A DNA stretch of 64,000 nucleotides from Parazoarcus communis SWub3 = DSM 12120 (GCF_003226565.1 NZ_QKOE01000001.1:620001-684000), one strand, 5' to 3'. Counted from the stretch's first letter, positions 34,955-44,576 are shown. The notes: generated by a model not told the origin, from the letters alone. Translations and numbers: made by a program.

Positions 34955-35593
34955 ATGAGACACATGGGTAAGATGACGCCGCTTGAGCCCGATGCCTTCA
35001 TGACCCTGAGAGCCAATGCTCGCGTCATTGAGGCAGATCGTTACGGAGAAAAGGTCCTTCTTCTCCCTGACGACACTTATCTGAAACTGTTCCGGCGCAA
35101 GCGTCTGCTAAGCTCGGCCGGCTTGTATCCGTACGCGCAGCGCTTTGCGGACAATCTTCGGGCCCTGCAGCATCGTGGCATCCCTTGCCCGGAGTTGGTC
35201 ACGCTATACCGCATACAGGCCATGGCACGGGACGTGGTCCATTACCGCCCGCTGGTCGGCACGACGCTGAGGCATCGGCTACGCGCGCCCCTCTCCCTCG
35301 ATGAGGCGAACCAGTTGCGCCACATGCTGGGCGCGTTCGTCGCCAGACTTCACCACCTTGGGGTCTACTTCCGTTCGCTGCACCTGGGCAATGTCGTGCT
35401 CACCCCTGACGGACGACTGGGGCTGATCGACGTGTCGGACATGAGCACCCAGCAACGCCCACTTGGCCGTATCAAGCGTGCGCGCAACATGAAGCATCTG
35501 CTGCGCTACGCAGACGAAGCCGCGTGGATTCACGCTGGAGGCTTGTTCACCGCGGCCTACCGTGACGGTGCGACCACGCGGCACACTCGCTGA
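34955..35593 (+). CDS. Kinase-like protein (toluene-tolerance/LPS-kinase type) without catalytic Asp
   Basis: A 212-residue protein related to the small LPS kinases. It has the Lys-containing TYLKLFRRKRLLSSAG near residue 42, a middle helix AQRFADNLRALQHRGIPCPE, and a loop GVYFRSLHLGNVVL. A normal kinase has HxDLHxxN there; here Ser141 stands at the Asp position and Phe139 at the His. The metal-binding Asp159 (GLIDVSDM) and Asn146 are kept. Relatives are annotated as toluene tolerance proteins. It may be a pseudokinase or use a different mechanism. Start could be 34955 or the ATG at 34973. A glycosyltransferase follows 24 bases later. Confidence 0.7.
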   Translation: MRHMGKMTPLEPDAFMTLRANARVIEADRYGEKVLLLPDDTYLKLFRRKRLLSSAGLYPYAQRFADNLRALQHRGIPCPELVTLYRIQAMARDVVHYRPLVGTTLRHRLRAPLSLDEANQLRHMLGAFVARLHHLGVYFRSLHLGNVVLTPDGRLGLIDVSDMSTQQRPLGRIKRARNMKHLLRYADEAAWIHAGGLFTAAYRDGATTRHTR

Positions 35594-35617
35594 ACGACGA
35601 CCGGAGCCTCCAACGCC

Positions 35618-36715
35618 ATGAACCGACTGCTCTACATCGTCTACGGTGCAGAAACCTACCACCAGGAAGCCTTTTTCAGCATTGCCAGCGCCCTGACCCG
35701 GCTTCGCTCCACACCCGGGGCGGACATCGCGATCGAAGTCCTGACCGACAACCCTGCTCCCTATGCCGCACTGCCCGTCACTATCACCCCGGTCAGCAGC
35801 CAGACGCTGCAATCGTGGTGGGCCCCCCATGGCTATCATTTCCGCGCCAAGCATGTGGCCCTGTTGCAACGCTTGCAAGGAGACGAGGATCGAGTGGTAT
35901 TGATCGACACCGACACCTTCTTTCATCAATCCCCCCAAACGCTGTTCGACAAAGTGCGACAGGGCCAGCTGTTGTGCAACCGGATCGGCGGGCGCTACGG
36001 CGACAGACCTGACGCACTGCTTTACCGTACCCTGTCTGCGGAACTGCAGGCTCGCGGGCTTGGCGGCAAGGAAATGCCGCTTCTCAATTCGGGCGTCATC
36101 GGTCTCTGCGGCGCAGACAGATCAGTCCTCGAGCGCTCGATCGAGCTGATGGACGAACTTTTTCCGCATGCTCAGGGCGCCTACACCCTGGAAGAGTTCG
36201 TCCTCGCCGTTGCCGCAGATCAGGCAGGCCTGTCGCTCGAGGAATGCCCGGACGAGATCCATCACTACTGGAGCCGCAAGGACATCTTTCGTGCCAAGGT
36301 CAAGGCCTGGATTGCCAAGCATGGTTCAGCCCCATGCTCGGATGCGGCTGTCGCCGACATTCCGCGCGTGACGGACGCACTGCCGCGCCCCCCCCAGGCA
36401 ACCCGTCTGATGATCAAGTTGCGGACCTGCATCCTGCCAAGCACCCAGCGTCAGTTCGCGCGCGAACTGCTGTACGGCTGCTACCCCTACAGTAACGAAT
36501 TTGACCGCGCCTGTGGCCCGGTATGGTGGGAGAAAGCGGTCAACAATCTGGAGCAGCGCGCCAAGAATGAAGCACACGAGATTGCGGCATGGTTCCAGCA
36601 AGACCGGTTCCGGCACCTGCTTGGCGGGCACCTACCGATGATTGAAGCCCATCTCCGCAGCCGAGGAATTCTCGACCAGAACCCCCATGCCCCCGCTGCG
36701 GCGCACATCCCCTAG
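35618..36715 (+). CDS. Putative glycosyltransferase with DxD motif
   Basis: A 365-residue cytosolic protein without a recognised name. The N-terminal half looks like a GT-A nucleotide-sugar transferase: RLLYIVYGAETYHQEAF, then VVLIDTDTFFHQSP with a DTD metal-binding motif near residue 94, and LLNSGVIGLCG. The C-terminal half is rich in Trp, Arg and His and may bind the acceptor. It is placed between a kinase-like gene and the O-antigen ligase, so a sugar addition to the outer core or O-unit is likely. The sugar and linkage are unknown. Confidence 0.65.
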   Translation: MNRLLYIVYGAETYHQEAFFSIASALTRLRSTPGADIAIEVLTDNPAPYAALPVTITPVSSQTLQSWWAPHGYHFRAKHVALLQRLQGDEDRVVLIDTDTFFHQSPQTLFDKVRQGQLLCNRIGGRYGDRPDALLYRTLSAELQARGLGGKEMPLLNSGVIGLCGADRSVLERSIELMDELFPHAQGAYTLEEFVLAVAADQAGLSLEECPDEIHHYWSRKDIFRAKVKAWIAKHGSAPCSDAAVADIPRVTDALPRPPQATRLMIKLRTCILPSTQRQFARELLYGCYPYSNEFDRACGPVWWEKAVNNLEQRAKNEAHEIAAWFQQDRFRHLLGGHLPMIEAHLRSRGILDQNPHAPAAAHIP

Positions 36716-36732
36716 CCCACCACAGAACCACG

Positions 36733-37959
36733 ATGAATGCCCCGCCCAAGCTCTCTCCGGCTCAACCGGATGCGACTCCGTCAGCGTGGTGCTCACGACT
36801 GGCCAGCTGGCTCGAAGCCGGCGTCCTGCCGGTCGGTCTGCTGATCCTGCTGACCGGCATGTTGTGGGCGGAAGAACGACCCGAGTACCACACCCTGTTC
36901 TACGCCCTGGTTGCCCTGCCTGCTTTCGTACTGCTGTTGCTCAAGAAGGACGCCCGACCGCTGCTGCTGTCATCCCCGATCTTTCTGTCCTACCTTGCTT
37001 TTGCTGCCTGGGTGATGCTGAGCATTGCATGGTCAGACACCGACAAGAGTCTTGGGAGCCTGCTCAAGCGCCCACTCTACATTGCACTGCTTTTTGCAGC
37101 CGTCATGCAGGTTGGACTAGCAGATGCGCAGCGATCCCGAAAGCTCCTGAAGCTGGCAGTTGTAATCGCCTGCAGTATTGGTTCCGTGTCGCTCCTGCTG
37201 TTCCTGACGACGGCGAGCGAGCCCCGGTTGGTTGGCTATCGTGCACTGTCGAACCCCATACTGACTGCGCATGTTTTCGGCTTCTTCCTCGCACTCTGTA
37301 TCGCTGCATGGATCGTCGAGGGCAATCAGCATCGCCCGTGGAAAATGCTTGCCATGTTCGCCCTCGGTGGAGTCATCCTCGCCACGGCATCCCGTGGCGG
37401 AATGGCCGCCGCAGGCGCCGCGCTGCTGTGGAGCGCACTCCTCAGCACCAACAGACGGGCGGCCATCGCCTGTCTGGTCGCCGCGCTTGCCAGCATTGCC
37501 ATCCTCAGTGCCGAGCCCGAGATCTTTACCCAGCGTGGGCTTTCGCTACGCCCGCAACTCTGGGCGGAAACCTTGCGTGAAGTCAGCCTGCGCCCCTGGC
37601 TGGGATATGGCTATGACGCCTACATCATGCTCGAAATTGAGGGAGACACCGAGAAATACCCGAATCCACACAGCATCCCGATGGCCGTCCTGCGCCAGCA
37701 AGGCATCATCGGCCTACTGCTGTGGATCGGTCTCTACGGAATCGCCTTAGTCTCCAGTTGGCGGGCTCGTCGTGACCCGATGGTGCTCATCTGCTCCGCC
37801 GCGGTCGTCTCGGGACTGGTTGCCGGTCTGACCGAAGGCATTTCCTATCTGTCGCGTCCCAAGGAGCACTGGTTCCTGATCTGGATTCCGCTGTCCTTCC
37901 TGGCGGCCGCGCTGGCACTGAGAAACAAGTCGATGGACAAGACGCATGAGAGCACCTGA
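36733..37959 (+). CDS. waaL: O-antigen ligase family protein
   Basis: A 408-residue inner-membrane protein with about ten hydrophobic helices. It should transfer undecaprenyl-linked O-polysaccharide to the LPS core in the periplasm. The Wzy_C-type region has ILATASRGGMAAAGAALL, a periplasmic loop with RPQLWAETLREVSLRPWLGYG, and NPHSIPMAVLRQQGIIG with the His that is usual in WaaL. O-antigen polymerases have the same fold; the position in the waa locus favours the ligase. Its end overlaps the acetyltransferase gene by 14 bases. Confidence 0.8.
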   Translation: MNAPPKLSPAQPDATPSAWCSRLASWLEAGVLPVGLLILLTGMLWAEERPEYHTLFYALVALPAFVLLLLKKDARPLLLSSPIFLSYLAFAAWVMLSIAWSDTDKSLGSLLKRPLYIALLFAAVMQVGLADAQRSRKLLKLAVVIACSIGSVSLLLFLTTASEPRLVGYRALSNPILTAHVFGFFLALCIAAWIVEGNQHRPWKMLAMFALGGVILATASRGGMAAAGAALLWSALLSTNRRAAIACLVAALASIAILSAEPEIFTQRGLSLRPQLWAETLREVSLRPWLGYGYDAYIMLEIEGDTEKYPNPHSIPMAVLRQQGIIGLLLWIGLYGIALVSSWRARRDPMVLICSAAVVSGLVAGLTEGISYLSRPKEHWFLIWIPLSFLAAALALRNKSMDKTHEST

Positions 37960-38611
37960 GCACGCAAAACCCAAGGGCCTGCGCGGATGGTGGCGCGCCC
38001 GCCAGGAACGTCGCGCCCTGAGGAAGCTTCCCAGCTTCCTGCGCGGGCAAGCAAAGTTCCTCGCCCATTACCCCAGCTATACCATGGGTATTGGCACCTA
38101 CGGCCTGCCCTATGTACATGACTGGGGGGAAGGCAGTACCTTGCGCATCGGGGCTTATTGCTCGATCGGTCACGACGTGCAGATCTTCCTCGGCGGTCAG
38201 CATCGCGTGGACTGGGCGAGCAGCTACCCCTTTCCCGCGTTCTTCGACGAATTGAAAGACATCACCGATTACAGCTGGACACGGGGCGACGTCATCGTCG
38301 GCAACGACGTATGGATCAGTACCGGCGTCACGATACTTGCTGGTGTGACCATTGGCGATGGCGCAGTGATCGGCGCCAATGCCGTCGTCAGCCGTGACGT
38401 CCCGCCTTATGCAGTCGTCGTCGGCAACCCGGGCAAGGTCGTACGCTGGCGATTTGATGAGCCGACGCGTACCGCATTGCTGGAATCACGCTGGTGGCAC
38501 TGGCCAGCCGACGAGGTCCGCCAGATCGCGCGCCTGCTGTGCTCAACCGATCTCGGCCCCTTTCTGGCGTACGCCCGCGAGCGCAAGGCGCGAGATCAGG
38601 ACAGCAAATAA
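37946..38611 (+). CDS. CatB-like hexapeptide O-acetyltransferase
   Basis: A 221-residue xenobiotic-type acyltransferase with a left-handed beta-helix. Hexapeptide repeats run from LRIGAYCSIGHDVQIFLGGQ, over the catalytic His (GQHRVDWASSYPF), to GNDVWISTGVTILAGVTIG and VVSRDVPPYAVVVGNPGKVV. It probably acetylates a sugar of the core or O-antigen with acetyl-CoA. It begins inside waaL. Its last 16 bases overlap the end of the convergent glycosyltransferase gene. Confidence 0.85.
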   Translation: MRAPEHAKPKGLRGWWRARQERRALRKLPSFLRGQAKFLAHYPSYTMGIGTYGLPYVHDWGEGSTLRIGAYCSIGHDVQIFLGGQHRVDWASSYPFPAFFDELKDITDYSWTRGDVIVGNDVWISTGVTILAGVTIGDGAVIGANAVVSRDVPPYAVVVGNPGKVVRWRFDEPTRTALLESRWWHWPADEVRQIARLLCSTDLGPFLAYARERKARDQDSK

Positions 38612-39495
38612 CGCATCACGCCACGCACCACCTTGCCGTTCCAGTGGCGCAAGGGCAGTTGCTTGAGCAGATCCCGCGCCAATGCCTTGTCACGGTCTGC
38701 GGCCTTGACGAACAGTGATGCCAGCAGGCGCCGGCGAACCCGCGCATAGTCGGGATGGTCTGCGTAGTCCGCATAGGTGCGCAGCAGGCTCTCCGCCATG
38801 AAGCGCAGGTTCTTGTAGGTATTGGTGGCGTGCTTCCGGTAGCGCGCCATCACCACGGGAATACGGTCGATGTAGTAGCCCGCGTGGGTCAGCCGAAGCC
38901 AGATATAGACGTCCTCAAGACGGATCTCGGGGTTGAAGCCACCGACCTTGTCCAGTGCGTCCTTGCGGAACATCAACGTCGCCGTTGGTGGAATCGGTTT
39001 CCGGTCAAGAAAGACATCGTCAAAATCGATGTGTTGCGGGCCGATATCGCGCTGTTTTTGCTCGGCGTCCGGATACAGCCGGCCTTCGGCGTCAATGAAC
39101 TCGATATTGCCCCCACAAAGCCCGACCTCGGGCTTATCCGCCAGATAACGGACCTGGGTCTCGATCCGCCCCGGCATCATGATGTCGTCCGAACCAAAAG
39201 GCGCAATCAGGCTGCCACGGGCACGGGCGATCGATTCGTTGAGCGTATGCGTCAAGCCCTTGTTCTGTTGCTCACGAAAATCAAAGCCGTGCTTCTGCTG
39301 CAGCGTGCGGATGCGGGCCACGCTGTCATCACTGGACCCATCGTCCACCACCAGCAACTCGATATGCGGGTAGGTCTGCGCCAGTACGCTCTCGATCGAC
39401 GCCTCGATATAGGGTGCGTGGTTGTAGGACGCGATGATGACCGTAACCAGCGGTTCTGCTGCCATTCCATGTTGAGCGGCATGTCCCATGCTCAC
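38596..39495 (-). CDS. Family 2 glycosyltransferase
   Basis: A 299-residue GT2 (GT-A fold) enzyme: VTVIIASYNHAPYIEASIES at the N-terminus, LLVVDDGSSDDS, and the metal-binding APFGSDDIMMPGRI. A further part, GGFNPEIRLEDVYIWLRLTHAG, contains the likely catalytic ED. It is cytosolic and adds a sugar to a lipid- or core-linked glycan. Last gene of a four-gene glycosyltransferase run whose members overlap by four bases. Confidence 0.9.
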   Translation of the reverse strand: MSMGHAAQHGMAAEPLVTVIIASYNHAPYIEASIESVLAQTYPHIELLVVDDGSSDDSVARIRTLQQKHGFDFREQQNKGLTHTLNESIARARGSLIAPFGSDDIMMPGRIETQVRYLADKPEVGLCGGNIEFIDAEGRLYPDAEQKQRDIGPQHIDFDDVFLDRKPIPPTATLMFRKDALDKVGGFNPEIRLEDVYIWLRLTHAGYYIDRIPVVMARYRKHATNTYKNLRFMAESLLRTYADYADHPDYARVRRRLLASLFVKAADRDKALARDLLKQLPLRHWNGKVVRGVMRYLLS

Positions 39496-40451
39496 ATCCC
39501 CAGACGCAAGCGCAGACGCGCCCAGAACCCCAATGCGGGCGCAACGCGCAAAGGGGCCTGAAGGGCCTCGACACAGCGCTCACCGATCCGCGAAAAGGCG
39601 TAATCCCGCTCGACCAGCGCCTGGCCAGCCGCCGCGATACGACTGGCGAGATCCGGCTGGGTGCGCAACATCGCAAGCTTGGCCTGCAGCTCATCGACAT
39701 TGCGATACAGCACCAGGTTATGCATATCCTCAAACCCCAGGGCACGATTCTCCGCCTCGCCCTGATCATAGGCGAGCAGCACGCACCCGCAGGCCATGGC
39801 CTCAAAATTCTTGATCATGTACTCGCCCATTCCAATGTCGGCACTGACAAAGAAGCGGATACGGTTGAGCATCTGCAGGTACTCGTCCCCCGAACGGGTC
39901 CGGACAATCTGCAAGGGTTCGCGCCGGGCAATGTCCTCGAGCATGGCCCGGCGCTCGCCGTAGATGCCGCTCTTGGTGCTGCCGACAAATCCGAGTTCGA
40001 TATCGCGCGGGTTGCCCAGGTTGCGCAGCAGGGTCTGATCGTAGCCCTTGGGCACAAAAACAGCGTCGGTTCCCTCCGCCTTCAGCCGCTCCGCAACCTG
40101 AAAGCCCGAGCACAGCACCCGGGCCGCCGGCAAATTGCGGTAGTGCGCACTGAACTTGCCCTGATACTTGCACGGAAAATAATTCTGCCAGGCATCGTGT
40201 TCGAGGATGACCAGATTGGGCACCGTGCGAATGAAGGACACCTGCCGGATCTCCTTCTTGAAACGCAGGAAGAACACGATGTGGGTATAGCGGGACAGCT
40301 CGACCCTGTCACGGAAGTAGCGACGCAGATCTGCTTGCTCCTCATCGCTGAGCCAGCGCAGATCGCAGTCGACATGTGCAGCAATCCCCTCATACAAACG
40401 ATCGAGGATCACCCGCTGCTCTTTCTGAACCAGTAACAACACCTTCATCAT
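39492..40451 (-). CDS. Glycosyltransferase, GT-B fold
   Basis: A 319-residue protein of the glycosyltransferase 1 / CgeB-like group. It has an N-terminal lobe VLLLVQKEQRVILDRL, a linker PKGYDQTLL and a donor-binding C-terminal lobe ELGFVGSTKSGIYGERRAML. The usual Glu-containing segment reads IKNFEAMACGCVLLAYDQGE. Sugar specificity is unknown. Start and stop overlap its neighbours by four bases each, so it is in one operon with them. Confidence 0.82.
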   Translation of the reverse strand: MMKVLLLVQKEQRVILDRLYEGIAAHVDCDLRWLSDEEQADLRRYFRDRVELSRYTHIVFFLRFKKEIRQVSFIRTVPNLVILEHDAWQNYFPCKYQGKFSAHYRNLPAARVLCSGFQVAERLKAEGTDAVFVPKGYDQTLLRNLGNPRDIELGFVGSTKSGIYGERRAMLEDIARREPLQIVRTRSGDEYLQMLNRIRFFVSADIGMGEYMIKNFEAMACGCVLLAYDQGEAENRALGFEDMHNLVLYRNVDELQAKLAMLRTQPDLASRIAAAGQALVERDYAFSRIGERCVEALQAPLRVAPALGFWARLRLRLGM

Positions 40452-41353
40452 ATCTCTCCGGCTCGCGTGACAAGGGGTTCAAACCCTTGCGCCGACACCT
40501 GCCAGGCCGGCTCACGCGCCAGGCTCGGATAAGTGGCAAACACCGATTCGCTCAACTGTTTCCAGGCCAGCCCCTTCCACACCAGAAAATGGACATAGGG
40601 AAAGGTGCGCCCGCCATCGCGGTCATTGGTCAGGACCCCATCACGCCAGAACCAGCTGGCCGGAAAATTGCGACTACCGTCCACCCAGGGCACCTTGGCA
40701 TCAGGCGTGCTGTAGGCCTCGATGAACTCCGCGCGGCGATACCAGGGGTTCAGGCGCCAGAACAGCCTGGCCAGGGGCCGGGGCCAGTTCTTGCGGCGGA
40801 TGAAGATACGGCTGAAAGCCCCTTCATCCAGCCCCTCATGTCGATCCATTGCCAACCGGATACGCCAGTCCTTCATTTGCAGAAACAACTCGCGAAGCTC
40901 CTGGGTATTGCGCAGCAGACAACAGTGACCGGATATCCGCCGTTCATGCGTGGAAAACACATCCTTGCCGGCAAGACGCGCTGCATGAAAGTACGCACGC
41001 AAGTCGCCGAACACCAGATCAAGGTCTCCGAAGGCCCAGAAATCATAAGTGGCAAGCTCGGCCTCGTGGATGTAACCCAAAGCCGGCTTCAGATCGCAGA
41101 GTTTGTAAGGATTGCTCGGATGAAAATCAATGCCCAGCCTCGCGGATACACGATCGCAATAGGCGGCGTAGCTGGTCTCAATCACACGGACGTTCGACGG
41201 ACAATCCGGCAGCGGGCCGCAATCGGAAAACAGCAGCCAATCAACCGTCGGATTGGCCCTGCAACCGGCGAGGAAGAACGGCATCCAGAACGGCCAGCGG
41301 CCAAAGTAAGGGATGACGAAACACAAGCTTGGCATGGTTCGCCCGGTACTCAT
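40448..41353 (-). CDS. DUF6625-type putative glycosyltransferase
   Basis: A 301-residue protein that begins SLCFVIPYFGRWPFWMPFFL and has the acidic motif FWAFGDLDLVFGDLRAYF, a DxD-like nucleotide-sugar site near residue 110. Such proteins are found in capsule and LPS loci and are thought to be glycosyltransferases. The function is not proven. Overlaps of four bases on both sides place it in the glycan operon. Confidence 0.75.
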   Translation of the reverse strand: MSTGRTMPSLCFVIPYFGRWPFWMPFFLAGCRANPTVDWLLFSDCGPLPDCPSNVRVIETSYAAYCDRVSARLGIDFHPSNPYKLCDLKPALGYIHEAELATYDFWAFGDLDLVFGDLRAYFHAARLAGKDVFSTHERRISGHCCLLRNTQELRELFLQMKDWRIRLAMDRHEGLDEGAFSRIFIRRKNWPRPLARLFWRLNPWYRRAEFIEAYSTPDAKVPWVDGSRNFPASWFWRDGVLTNDRDGGRTFPYVHFLVWKGLAWKQLSESVFATYPSLAREPAWQVSAQGFEPLVTRAGEI

Positions 41354-42480
41354 GATCCGATGACGTCACCGAGCACGGCACGAACCATCGGCAAGGCGAA
41401 AAAGCGCCGGCGTGCTGCCTCATCGGAGAAATGCGCATGCAGGTGCAGCAGGGCTCGCTCAGCGACTGCCTTCCGCGTTTCATTCGTGAAACCGGCATGT
41501 GCCAGCAACTGCTCAGCCAACGCAGCGTCATCACGCAAGGGGAACAAGGCCCCGACACCGCCGACCACTTCAGGCGCGCCGCCACAATCACTGGCGATCA
41601 CCGGCACACCGGCCGCCATCGCCTCAAGCAATACCATGCCGAAAGGCTCATGGTCGGAGCTGAGTGCAAACACGTCAAATGCTGAAAAAGCCTGCCAGGC
41701 GTCCGGCACCTGACCTAGAAAACGCACCTGCTCGGCAATGCCCAGCGTCACTGCCAGCGCCTTCAGTTGTTGCTCGAGCCGGCCCTTGCCGAGGATGACC
41801 AGCAAGGCATCTGCCGGCAAGGCCAACCGCGCCCGGGCGAAAGCCCGGAGCAGGGTCGCCTGATCCTTGTCCGGATGAAGACGACCGACGTTGCCAACCA
41901 CGAACGCATCCTGTGGCAGCCCAAGTCGGTCACGCGCCACCTCGCGCGGCAGCACACCGGCACGCACCGTGTCGACATCGATCCGGTTGTGCAAGGTCTC
42001 GATCCGGTCTGCGGGCCACGCCGGTACCCCCTTGCGGATGTCGTCGCGGATGGCGTCCGAGACCCCGAGCAGGCCCAGGCGTTGGCCAAACCAGCGGGCA
42101 AAAAGCTTGTGCGTCAGGCGTTCGTAGTCGCCGAACGCATGATGCACGCCAATGACCGGCAACTGCGTACCCCAGCACGAGATGTGGATCGGCTTGAAAC
42201 GATGCGCCAGGATGAGCCTGAAATCGCGTCCGGCAATCACTTCGCGCAGGCGGCGCATCGCCCCGACCTTCAGCCCTCTGACATCCTTGCCGTCGTAGTC
42301 GAAAAACACCACTTCGTCGGATGCCGAGCGCTCGACAACGGACTCACTGGGCGGATCAGTCAGATAGACCGTCGTGACCTTGTAAGGCGTATCGCGGAAC
42401 AGCACCGCATACTGTCGCGCCACGTCAAGAAACGGGCCATAGTGACAGTGGCAGAACTGAAGAATCCTGGGCTCACTCAT
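41350..42480 (-). CDS. Family 4 glycosyltransferase
   Basis: A 376-residue GT4 (GT-B) enzyme. The N-terminal lobe starts ILQFCHCHYGPFLDVARQY. The donor site has VGNVGRLHPDKDQATLLRAF, and the EX7E element lies in SSDHEPFGMVLLEAMAAGVPVIASD. I used the ATG at 42480, which has AAAGGGG upstream; a GTG nine bases earlier is possible. It is the first glycosyltransferase of the minus-strand run and lies 39 bases after an acyltransferase gene. Confidence 0.9.
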   Translation of the reverse strand: MSEPRILQFCHCHYGPFLDVARQYAVLFRDTPYKVTTVYLTDPPSESVVERSASDEVVFFDYDGKDVRGLKVGAMRRLREVIAGRDFRLILAHRFKPIHISCWGTQLPVIGVHHAFGDYERLTHKLFARWFGQRLGLLGVSDAIRDDIRKGVPAWPADRIETLHNRIDVDTVRAGVLPREVARDRLGLPQDAFVVGNVGRLHPDKDQATLLRAFARARLALPADALLVILGKGRLEQQLKALAVTLGIAEQVRFLGQVPDAWQAFSAFDVFALSSDHEPFGMVLLEAMAAGVPVIASDCGGAPEVVGGVGALFPLRDDAALAEQLLAHAGFTNETRKAVAERALLHLHAHFSDEAARRRFFALPMVRAVLGDVIGS

Positions 42481-42519
42481 GCTTCGCACCCCTTTGATCC
42501 ATCGGGCACCTCATCCGGA

Positions 42520-44559
42520 TCACGGTCTCGCTCCGGACGTCACCGCCTCGACGATGGTGTCACGCCAGCGCCTGCCCAGCCAGTCAGCACCCGCCAGCGA
42601 CAGATGATCATCATCACGGTACAACAAGGTATCGTCCTGGCGCCCCTGGCAGACACGTTCGGAACACATCACCTCATGCGGGTCCAGCACCCTTACCGCG
42701 GGAAACTCGGCCAGCACCGGATCCAGCACCGGACGGAACTCCCGGTTACGTGCCTCGATCAGGCTTCCGGACACTTCACAGTCCGGCCGGGGCGTGCGAT
42801 TGACATACGCATTCGGCGCCCAGGTCACGCACATTCGCGCATTGAAATCGAGTTCCGGCACGGTATGCAGGAATACCACCCGTTTACCTGCCTGCAGCAA
42901 CTCGCGCAGCGTCTGTCGCAGTCCTACCTGGAAAGCCTCCTCGCTGGGCAGCCCCTCACGTCGTCGCCCATTCTCGACCAACACCACATCCTGGTCTTCG
43001 ATGGCACCCGTCGCCCAGTCCTTGAGCTCACGGCGCGAGATGTAAGCCCCCCAGCGGCCGGCGAGGATCACCGTTTTCACCTCAACATGGGTCAGCACAT
43101 AGTCAAACGCTGCGTCGGTAGTCAGGTTACAGCCCAGGTATCGTCCTTCCTTGAATAGATCTGCGCTGCGGACGGGCATGCACCCCCCCTGGGCACGCTG
43201 AAGCAGATTGATGCTGCGTTCAAGAAGGGCGTCCTTGAACGCCCAGTAGTAATGATTGGCGTGGCTATCGCCGATGATCACTGCGTTCGGAACGCGCGTC
43301 GCGTCGGCAATCATGCACCAGCCGGCTGAACGATCCTTGTCAAAATGTGCGGCGCAGTCAGCATCCGTCCGCAGACTGTTGGGCCACTCCATGGCCACCG
43401 CCTCCCGCTTGGCTTGCGCCCCCTTCAACCGGAACACCCAGCCATCGCGTACAAACAGGTTACCAGCAACAACTGCCAGCGCGAGACTGCTGACAATCAA
43501 GCCCCAGACCCAACGCCCCCCCTGCCGCCTGATCGGCTTCTCCACCAACCAGTAACTCATACAGGAGAAGAACACCGCAGCGGCGAGCACGGATACCAAT
43601 ACCCACTCCGAATCCGCGTGGTCCGGAAAGACGATCCTCAAGAATGACAGCAGGGGCCAGTGCCACAGATAGAGCGGAAAACTGATCAAGCCCAGCCCGA
43701 CCATCATCCGGTTGGACAGCAGATGTCGATTGACCCACGTCCGGGGCCCAGCAGAGATCAACAGGACCGCGCCACCAACCGGCAGCATGGCCCACGCGCC
43801 CGGAAACCCCCGATGCTTGTCGATCAGCACGAGGCCAAGCGCAATCAAGGCGGCCCCCACCAGCGCCGCCATGTCAGCGCCCCGCGCCCCAGCCCATGTG
43901 AGGCGCCGTTGATGAACTAGCCACGCCAGACCCGCACCGGCGAACAACTCCCATGCACGCGTGAAGGGCAAAAAGTAACTTGCGACCGGCTCCGGTCCGG
44001 TCAGCAGCACGCTCGCGAGCAGGGACACCCCGCCCAGGACCAGGATGATGCGTCCGGCCCCCCAACCCAGGCGCCAGGCAATCACCGCCAGCGCAGGCCA
44101 CACAATGTAGAACTGCTCTTCGATGCCCAAGGACCACAAATGCAACAGCGGCTTCAACTCAGCAGCGTTATCGAAGTAGCCCGCTTCCTGCCAGAGCACG
44201 AAATTGGCGACAAAGCCGAGGCCAGCCAATGCATGCTTGCCCAGCTGAGCATACTCATCGGGCAACAGGACGTGCCACCCCAGGAAGAGGCAAAAGGCCA
44301 CCACCACGATCAAGGGAGGAAAGATCCTCCGCACCCGGCGAGCATAGAAATCAACAAAACTGAATTCCCCCTGCGCCAGCGCCTTGAACAGGATGGACGA
44401 GATCAGATAGCCGGAAATGACAAAGAAGATGTCCACGCCAATGAATCCACCCGGCACCCAAGACGGAAAGGCGTGAAACAGAACCACCGCGAGCACGGCA
44501 ACCGCACGCAGGCCGTCAATATCGGCCCGGTAGGCCAGATGTGGATTGGGATGACTCAT
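42520..44559 (-). CDS. OafA/YrhL-type acyltransferase with SGNH domain, copy 1
   Basis: A 679-residue inner-membrane O-acyltransferase. Residues of about 10-370 are the Acyl_transf_3 domain with about ten helices, beginning YRADIDGLRAVAVLAVVLFH with the His used in catalysis. The rest is a periplasmic SGNH hydrolase-like domain: VIIGDSHANHYYW with Ser and DDDHLSLAGADWL with Asp-His. Such fusions acetylate O-antigen or other surface glycans. It is closely alike in layout and sequence to the gene at 46412-48475, so they are paralogues. It starts 17 bases from the msbA stop. Confidence 0.9.
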   Translation of the reverse strand: MSHPNPHLAYRADIDGLRAVAVLAVVLFHAFPSWVPGGFIGVDIFFVISGYLISSILFKALAQGEFSFVDFYARRVRRIFPPLIVVVAFCLFLGWHVLLPDEYAQLGKHALAGLGFVANFVLWQEAGYFDNAAELKPLLHLWSLGIEEQFYIVWPALAVIAWRLGWGAGRIILVLGGVSLLASVLLTGPEPVASYFLPFTRAWELFAGAGLAWLVHQRRLTWAGARGADMAALVGAALIALGLVLIDKHRGFPGAWAMLPVGGAVLLISAGPRTWVNRHLLSNRMMVGLGLISFPLYLWHWPLLSFLRIVFPDHADSEWVLVSVLAAAVFFSCMSYWLVEKPIRRQGGRWVWGLIVSSLALAVVAGNLFVRDGWVFRLKGAQAKREAVAMEWPNSLRTDADCAAHFDKDRSAGWCMIADATRVPNAVIIGDSHANHYYWAFKDALLERSINLLQRAQGGCMPVRSADLFKEGRYLGCNLTTDAAFDYVLTHVEVKTVILAGRWGAYISRRELKDWATGAIEDQDVVLVENGRRREGLPSEEAFQVGLRQTLRELLQAGKRVVFLHTVPELDFNARMCVTWAPNAYVNRTPRPDCEVSGSLIEARNREFRPVLDPVLAEFPAVRVLDPHEVMCSERVCQGRQDDTLLYRDDDHLSLAGADWLGRRWRDTIVEAVTSGARP

Positions 44560-44576
44560 GACAATCTGAAAGTGTG

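Noticed and set aside
41767-43158. 463-codon plus-strand frame across a glycosyltransferase and an acyltransferase
   Set aside because: Antisense to two well-supported genes; composition is typical of a GC-rich shadow frame.
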